Of a stretch of DNA of 7,234 bases, positions 1 through 4,931 are shown piece by piece. Every line of letters begins with the position of its first letter. The first letter of the stretch is position 1. The notes below the pieces were generated by a model. The model saw only the letters and a program-made list of their open reading frames with translations. It did no database searches and was not told the origin of the DNA. The stretch lies in the NCBI GenBank assembly GCA_023386855.1, contig JAEWIW010000351.1, positions 1 through 7,234 on the forward strand. The letters are read 5' to 3'. The position numbers were made by a program, and so were the translations under genes. The DNA comes from Bacteroidota bacterium (GTDB taxonomy: Bacteria; Bacteroidota; Bacteroidia; Chitinophagales; Chitinophagaceae).

Positions 1-1
1 C

Positions 2-1900
2 GATATGGAAGCGCCGGGTTTTGATCAACGGAGTGGAGCGGGATTGTTAAGAGCTGATAAGGCAATAGAGGTAATGGCACAACCTATTCCACATATACAG
101 GATCTCATTATACCAACAGGTATTGAACCCGGGAGTCAATCTTTTAAACTTACCGTTAAAGGTTCATTCTTTACCAGTAAAACATCCATCATATTTAAAG
201 GAGATACGCTTGCCACCAGTTTGGACCAACCCAATGAAATTAGTGCGCGTATACCAGCCTTTATTGGTAACCCTGCGGTTGTGGTAAGCAATGCATCGAT
301 CAGTCCCTCACAACTCGATGGCGGAAATGATACTGCTTACTTTTTTACCATTAGGAAAAAGAAAGTAATGATCATTGCTGAAGACACTTCAAAACTATTT
401 GGAGAAAAAGTTCCCAGACCAAGGATCATGGTATTGATTGATAGTATTCCCCTTCGTACATCGGGGCCCGGCCTGAGAGATATTGGTATTGATAGCCTTT
501 GGGTAGAAACCCCTGCAACGGATAACTCAAATGTTGCCTTCTATGCGCTGAAAACAAAGTATAGATTGCAAGATGAAGGTTACAGGGATCTCTTTACTTA
601 TTCAACCGATGATGGTGTGCTTACCATTAAAAAAATGCCGCTGCTTATAAGAGTAAGGGATACGGTGATAACTTATGGTGATAAAATTGGAAATATTCAA
701 TTTGATTTTATCTATAATGATTCAAGGATTGCAGCGAAAAGCAGGAATACTTTCCTGTCCACATTAAGAAACACATATACCGGTGCACTTGCGGAAAATA
801 GTTTCGCTATAGTAGATGGCAAAACGCTTTCCAATGGAAAAACATTATCCAATGATATGCTTGTCAACCTAAGCTTTATGGCAAGTGGCAAAACCTTATC
901 CAATGGAAAAACATTATCCAATGGCAAGACACTTTCCAATGGAACTGTAATCATCGAAACTACGAATGTGGCTGAGTTTTCCATTCAATCCTTTTCTGAT
1001 TTTTCTGAGAATATCAGCAACCTTGTATTGATCAAAGGCAAAACACTCTCGAATGGAAAAACACTTTCCAATGGAACGATCGTAGTGAACGGGAAAACTC
1101 TTTCAAATCATTACTCCATATTCAACAGCAACACTGTTGAACCAGGTGGTGGCGAGGTGGCTGTGATTATTGATGAAGGAGATGTCAATGGAACGGAAGA
1201 AGAATCGCTCAATATACTTAAGCCCATCATATTTATTACAGGGCTTAATAGCGGGGAGCAATTCATTGTTCCGGGAACATTCTTAACCGAAAACTTCCTG
1301 GTCCGGTACCAAACAGGAAAGCTTACCATTAACCATGCACTACTGACCATACGTGCAGTGGATACAACTATTGTTCATAACCATACTATTGCAGGATTCA
1401 GAACTACGGAAAAAGGTTATCAATACCAGGATAAGGACAGCAACCTTGTGGTAGTTTCACCCATTATAAAAGTAGAACCACTACCCATTACAACGAGCAT
1501 TTTACCTGTAGGTGAATATAACCTTGTTTCTTATGGTGCTGAATTGAAAGAACCCTCCAATTACCTGTTGAAGTATGATACAGGAGTATTGAAGATCATA
1601 AACAATCCTGTACTGCCAGCCTTGTCAGCACCTGAAAAAGAAACCAGGGAACAGGCGCTGTTGATGCCTCCCGGGATATATCCCAACCCTGTCCTGAACA
1701 GGGCTACCGTTGTGTCATCGGGGGCAATAAAACAGGTGTTTATAATAAATGCGTCAGGCAAGACGGCTGTAAATTATACCATACGGAAATTAAACACCTT
1801 AACGATGGAAATTGACTTATCCGCATTACCACGGGGAGTGTACTTTATTAACCTGCTAACCGATAAAGGTGGAGAATGGATAAGGGCAGTGAAGCAATAA
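2..1900 (+). CDS. C-terminal part of a T9SS-secreted, probably subtilisin-like (S8) multidomain protein with MBG domains and GKTLSN repeats
   Basis: The reading frame is open at the left edge, so this is a 3' gene fragment. The ATG at 5 is internal, because the codon before it reads Asp in frame. Residues below are counted from that ATG. Residues 1-22 (APGFDQRSGAGLLRADKAI) match the last helix of Bacteroidota S8 peptidase domains; the catalytic Asp, His and Ser would lie upstream, so protease identity is inferred. Residues 29-117 resemble an IPT/TIG domain. Three MBG-like modules follow. The first, about 119-208, ends GVLTIKK. The second, about 212-442, starts with DTVITYGD and ends with ENFLVRYQTGKLTI. 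The third, about 446-531, ends KYDTGVLKI. The second carries a long insert with eight GKTLSN hexapeptides. Residues 558-631 (IYPNPVLN to GVYFINLLTDKGGEWIRAVKQ) form a T9SS type A sorting domain, so the product should be exported to the periplasm, cross the outer membrane, and be released or anchored after signal removal. If the S8 call is wrong, it is still a T9SS surface protein. The cyclase gene starts 25 bases downstream on the same strand. Confidence 0.85.
   Translation, partial: DMEAPGFDQRSGAGLLRADKAIEVMAQPIPHIQDLIIPTGIEPGSQSFKLTVKGSFFTSKTSIIFKGDTLATSLDQPNEISARIPAFIGNPAVVVSNASISPSQLDGGNDTAYFFTIRKKKVMIIAEDTSKLFGEKVPRPRIMVLIDSIPLRTSGPGLRDIGIDSLWVETPATDNSNVAFYALKTKYRLQDEGYRDLFTYSTDDGVLTIKKMPLLIRVRDTVITYGDKIGNIQFDFIYNDSRIAAKSRNTFLSTLRNTYTGALAENSFAIVDGKTLSNGKTLSNDMLVNLSFMASGKTLSNGKTLSNGKTLSNGTVIIETTNVAEFSIQSFSDFSENISNLVLIKGKTLSNGKTLSNGTIVVNGKTLSNHYSIFNSNTVEPGGGEVAVIIDEGDVNGTEEESLNILKPIIFITGLNSGEQFIVPGTFLTENFLVRYQTGKLTINHALLTIRAVDTTIVHNHTIAGFRTTEKGYQYQDKDSNLVVVSPIIKVEPLPITTSILPVGEYNLVSYGAELKEPSNYLLKYDTGVLKIINNPVLPALSAPEKETREQALLMPPGIYPNPVLNRATVVSSGAIKQVFIINASGKTAVNYTIRKLNTLTMEIDLSALPRGVYFINLLTDKGGEWIRAVKQ
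818..1108 (+). repeat. Eight in-frame 18-bp repeats encoding the hexapeptide GKTLSN
   Basis: Copies lie at 818-835, 836-853, 887-904, 905-922, 923-940, 1037-1054, 1055-1072 and 1091-1108, in groups of 2, 3, 2 and 1. All eight encode exactly GKTLSN. The DNA varies only at synonymous positions: Gly is GGC, GGA or GGG; Lys AAA or AAG; Thr ACG, ACA, ACC or ACT; Leu CTT, TTA or CTC; Ser TCC, TCG or TCA; Asn always AAT. Only copies 2 and 4 are identical. The third and fourth groups are separated by one hexamer-length unit, GTIVVN, and a similar unit, GTVIIE, follows the second group, suggesting a degenerate continuation of the same six-residue period. Tandem copies create an Asn-Gly at each junction, a common tight-turn pair. 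The function is unknown; a structural or adhesive role is inference. Confidence 0.95.
1676..1897 (+). other. T9SS type A C-terminal sorting domain
   Basis: This codes for the last 74 residues of the secreted protein. It begins with the typical IYPNPVLN motif, has a central beta-strand region (KQVFIINASGKTAV), then the LSALPRGVYFINLLTDKG motif and a basic end, WIRAVKQ. This order is characteristic of the Por secretion C-terminal domain family, which directs cargo through the type IX translocon and is removed on the cell surface. It is the strongest taxonomic marker in the window, since T9SS is confined largely to Bacteroidota. Confidence 0.93.
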
Positions 1901-1925
1901 GTATTGTGAGAAAAAATCCAAAGTG
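1901..1925 (+). promoter_or_regulatory. Short A-rich leader between the secreted-protein gene and the cyclase gene
   Basis: Only 25 bases separate the TAA of the secreted-protein gene from the ATG at 1926. The stretch is A-rich (GAGAAAAAATCC) and has no clear Shine-Dalgarno core, which is normal for Bacteroidota, where A-rich leaders commonly support initiation. I see no TTTG/TAnnTTTG promoter pair and no hairpin. The spacing favours co-transcription of the two genes, although a promoter inside the upstream coding region cannot be excluded. Confidence 0.45.
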
Positions 1926-3911
1926 ATGAAAGCATTGATCATTTTGCTGGTGTTAGCATGTTGCATGAGCAGGATTCATGCACAGGAAGAATCATTGGAC
2001 AGCCTGGTAAGCATCGCCGGTCAAATGAAGGATGACAAGGCAAAAGTCGAGGTACTGGTGGCCATTAGCAAAGGCATGTATAACAGTCGGCCCGAAGAGG
2101 CCCTGTCTTACGCACTCAACGCCATTACGCTGTCGGATAATATCCATTATGCTGCCGGAAAAGCACAGGGACTGAAGTTTGCGGGGCTTTCTTTTTACAA
2201 ACAGGGAAAGCTGCTTAATGCCCTGGAATACTACAATGCTGCTATGAAAGTGTTTGACAGCCTGGGCGACAGGATCGGGAAAGCAAATATATTGAGCAAT
2301 ATCGGGGCAATGTATATTGACCAGGGTAACACTGAAAAAGCGCTGGAAAACCTGCTTAAATCGCTGAGCATTTCAGAAGAACAGGGCGACAAACTTCGTA
2401 TAGCTACAGCCATGATCAATATTGGTGCGATCTATATCAATAAACCTTCTACTTATGATAAAGCGCTGGAATATTTTTACCATGCGCTTGAACTCTCCAG
2501 GGAAATTGATAATAAACCGGCCTATAGTACTGCCCTGGTAAACCTTGGAGAAACCTACTTCAATAAAGGGCAGAAAGATTCGGCATTGCATTATTTCACC
2601 AGCTCCCTGAATGATGCGGAAGATGATGAAACCATTTGCTATTCACTGATCATGATGGGTAATACCTATCTTAAAAGCAGTGATCCCTACAGTGCCTATA
2701 ATTATTTCAACCGGGCTTATAATATTGCACGCAATACAGGTAAAAAGCTTGAAATGACAAAGTCACTTATCGGGCTTGCCAATACCTATCGCCAGGAAAT
2801 GGAAATTGAAAAAGCGTTAAAAACCTTTGCCAGCGCAGAACTACTGGCATCCCAATTAAATTCTCCTAACGATCTGAAAGAAATTTACGAGGGATTTGCT
2901 GACAGCTATGCACAAAATGAAAATTATAAGCAGGCTTTCCGTTACCAGGGATTATTAAATGATATCAAGGATACCATTTATAATATCCAAACCGACAGGA
3001 AACTATCCAACCTTCAACTTGATTTTGAAATCCAGAAAAAAGAAGGACAGATCATCCTCCTAACCAAAGACAAGGAATTACAGGCAGCAGAACTGGAAAG
3101 GGAAAAGTTCGTTAAGAATTTTGCACTGGTAAGCTTTGCCTTCTTACTGATCATCGCATTCATATTATTCCGCAACTACAAGATGAAGATCAGGACAAAT
3201 AAACTACTCGATAAACAGAAAGATGAAATTGAAACATTGTTACTGAATATACTTCCTGCTGAAGTAGCAAAAGAATTGCAGGCTACTGGAAAATCCAGCC
3301 CGCGCTATTATGAAAAAGTATCTGTGCTGTTCAGTGATTTTAAAAATTTTTCCAAGCTTGCCGATAAAATGTCACCACAACAAGTAATTGAAGAACTCAA
3401 TACCTATTTCACAGCATTTGACGTAATCATTGAGAAATATCACCTTGAAAAAATCAAGACCATTGGCGATGCCTACATGTGCGCAGGTGGTATACCCATC
3501 CAGGATGACGCGCATACCTTAAACATCATCAGGGCATCACTGGAGATACAGGAATATATTGAGAAAATGAATATTGAAAGAAGGTTAAAAGGTGAACCGG
3601 AATGGTATCTACGGATCGGAATTCATACTGGTCCACTGGTAGCAGGAGTGGTAGGCAACAAGAAATATGCGTATGATATATGGGGTAGTACGGTCAACAT
3701 TGCAAACCGCATGGAAAGTAATGGAGAACCAGGCCAGGTCAATATTTCAGCCTCAACTTATGAATTGATACGGGATCATTATTCCTGTACCTACAGGGGT
3801 AAGATATCAGCAAAGAACATTGGTGAAATCGATATGTATTTTGTAAACCACGAGATCATCAAACCTGCTGAATACTCCATTATCCAGCAGGAAAAAGTTG
3901 TTCATAATTAA
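1926..3911 (+). CDS. Membrane-bound class III adenylyl cyclase with periplasmic TPR sensor domain
   Basis: It likely converts ATP to cAMP in the cytoplasm under control of a periplasmic sensor. The start is taken as ATG 1926; GTG 1923 directly before it would add one residue. Residues 1-19 are a signal peptide with probable cleavage after IHA. About seven to eight TPR units span 44-351, followed by a coiled coil (352-396), one transmembrane helix (399-415) with basic residues on its C-terminal side (RNYKMKIR), and a signalling helix with the LLNILPAEVAKEL motif typical just before cyclase domains. The catalytic domain (about 464-640) has both metal-binding Asp residues (D471 in FSDF, D515 in TIGDAY). 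It has the adenine-specifying pair K511 and D584 (KIKTIGD, YDIWG), which indicates adenylyl rather than guanylyl cyclase. It also has the transition-state residues N591 and R595. Such domains work as homodimers. The TPR/coiled-coil/membrane layout resembles that of Bacteroidota TPR histidine kinases, with a cyclase as output. The ligand or partner is unknown. It lies directly downstream of the secreted-protein gene. Confidence 0.93.
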   Translation: MKALIILLVLACCMSRIHAQEESLDSLVSIAGQMKDDKAKVEVLVAISKGMYNSRPEEALSYALNAITLSDNIHYAAGKAQGLKFAGLSFYKQGKLLNALEYYNAAMKVFDSLGDRIGKANILSNIGAMYIDQGNTEKALENLLKSLSISEEQGDKLRIATAMINIGAIYINKPSTYDKALEYFYHALELSREIDNKPAYSTALVNLGETYFNKGQKDSALHYFTSSLNDAEDDETICYSLIMMGNTYLKSSDPYSAYNYFNRAYNIARNTGKKLEMTKSLIGLANTYRQEMEIEKALKTFASAELLASQLNSPNDLKEIYEGFADSYAQNENYKQAFRYQGLLNDIKDTIYNIQTDRKLSNLQLDFEIQKKEGQIILLTKDKELQAAELEREKFVKNFALVSFAFLLIIAFILFRNYKMKIRTNKLLDKQKDEIETLLLNILPAEVAKELQATGKSSPRYYEKVSVLFSDFKNFSKLADKMSPQQVIEELNTYFTAFDVIIEKYHLEKIKTIGDAYMCAGGIPIQDDAHTLNIIRASLEIQEYIEKMNIERRLKGEPEWYLRIGIHTGPLVAGVVGNKKYAYDIWGSTVNIANRMESNGEPGQVNISASTYELIRDHYSCTYRGKISAKNIGEIDMYFVNHEIIKPAEYSIIQQEKVVHN

Positions 3912-4931
3912 CTAGAAAGCATCGAATAAAGTCACTCCCAAACCGGGCTCCGCGGATAATGTAACCATACCCTGTTCAAAAATCAACCCACTGGCCAGGT
4001 CCTTGCTTAACAGTAATGGACCGTCACAATCGAGGTAATCGGCACTTGGCGCCAGGTGTGCGATGGCTGCCGTTCCAATAGAAGATTCGTTCATGCTTCC
4101 CAGCATAATTTTCATATCAAGATCACGTGCATCTTCAATCATTCTCCTGGCTGGGGTAATACCACTGCATTTAGTGAACTTGATGTTCACTCCATGAAAA
4201 TATCCTTCACATTTTTCAATATCATATTCTCCTACACAGGATTCATCCGCTATTAATGGCAAAGGGGAATCCTTAAATAATTTTTCCATTCCTTCCCAGT
4301 CTTCTTTTGGAAGGGGCTGTTCAACCAGTTCCACTCCAAGGTCGGCAAGTAATGGAATATTCCTTGCCGCCTCTTCCCTGCTCCATCCACCATTTGCATC
4401 GACACGGATAATACCTTCCGTATGCTTTCTTAATCCTTCAACAACTTCAACACCATAACCATTGCCCAGTTTAACCTTGTATATGGGCCATGGCTTCTTA
4501 TCCATTTTCTCCACCATCTTTCCCGGGTCATCCATGCCAATGGTATAATCAGTTAAGGGAACAGCCAGTTCATCCAGTTCCCAAATGGTTCTTAATGGCT
4601 GTCGCTTGGCTTTGCCAAAAAGATCCCAGTATGCCATGTCAAGGGCCGCAACCAGAAAAGGATTCTTTGGAAACAGGTGATGAAGATAATGCCAGAACCG
4701 TTCAGGCTCAGTGAAAGCATATTGCTCTACCAGCTTCCTTTTGGCTTCAAGGTCAGCGATCATTTTATCTGTAGTGATATCATAATAACTGATCGCCGGC
4801 GCTTCACCATAACCTTTGATGCCACGGAATTCTAGGCTTACAACTAGTGTTGGCTGATGTGTTTTGGTTCCCTTTGAAATGGCAAATGGAAACTCAAAAG
4901 GAAGTTCATATGAACGGTAATTAACGACCAC
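3912..4931 (-). CDS. Enolase-superfamily dipeptide epimerase, probably L-Ala-D/L-Glu epimerase
   Basis: This 339-residue protein belongs to the muconate-lactonizing subgroup of the enolase superfamily. It likely epimerizes the second residue of dipeptides, classically L-Ala-D-Glu from recycled murein, in the cytoplasm. A capping domain covers roughly 1-120 and a beta/alpha barrel follows. Visible active-site elements are K152 and K154 (YKVKLG), Mg ligands D178 (RVDANGGW), E204 (VEQPLP) and D229 (IADES), the opposing base K254 (KFTKCSG), the GSMNESSIG segment at 278-286, and the DxD pair D301/D303 (YLDCDGP), which in dipeptide epimerases binds the substrate amino group. That last motif argues against o-succinylbenzoate synthase or muconate enzymes. 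Exact dipeptide specificity cannot be read from sequence; hydrophobic or D-Ala-D-Ala specificities are known in related enzymes. The start is GTG at 4931: an in-frame TAG lies three codons upstream and the next ATG is far inside. The start overlaps the glucanotransferase stop by 11 bases, suggesting translational coupling. Confidence 0.9.
   Translation of the reverse strand: MVVNYRSYELPFEFPFAISKGTKTHQPTLVVSLEFRGIKGYGEAPAISYYDITTDKMIADLEAKRKLVEQYAFTEPERFWHYLHHLFPKNPFLVAALDMAYWDLFGKAKRQPLRTIWELDELAVPLTDYTIGMDDPGKMVEKMDKKPWPIYKVKLGNGYGVEVVEGLRKHTEGIIRVDANGGWSREEAARNIPLLADLGVELVEQPLPKEDWEGMEKLFKDSPLPLIADESCVGEYDIEKCEGYFHGVNIKFTKCSGITPARRMIEDARDLDMKIMLGSMNESSIGTAAIAHLAPSADYLDCDGPLLLSKDLASGLIFEQGMVTLSAEPGLGVTLFDAF
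4921..4931 (-). promoter_or_regulatory. Stop/start overlap coupling glucanotransferase and epimerase
   Basis: The glucanotransferase ends with TAA at 4923-4921, while the epimerase frame begins with GTG at 4931-4929, so the genes share 11 bases in different frames. No Shine-Dalgarno core is visible just upstream of the GTG. This geometry fits reinitiation by ribosomes finishing the upstream gene and implies one transcript for both. Confidence 0.7.

Noticed and set aside
5..7. ATG at the left edge as a gene start
   Set aside because: The frame is open upstream and the first residues match the end of an S8 peptidase domain, so the Met is internal.
712..984. Open reading frame on the - strand with repeated LDNVFPL-like units
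   Set aside because: It is the antisense reading of the GKTLSN repeats; the + strand frame continues well-defined domains on both sides.
818..1108. Possible CRISPR-like array of short direct repeats
   Set aside because: The units are 18 bp, partly tandem with no spacer, all in frame, and vary only at synonymous sites, so this is a protein repeat.
1950..1970. Lipobox (VLAC) in the cyclase signal peptide
   Set aside because: The -3/-2 residues are a weak match, and a better signal peptidase I site (IHA before QEE) follows; a lipid anchor also makes little sense with a downstream membrane helix.
3930..3960. GC-rich CCGGGCTCCGCGG stretch as a terminator
   Set aside because: It forms only a very short imperfect hairpin, has no T-run, and lies inside the epimerase coding sequence.
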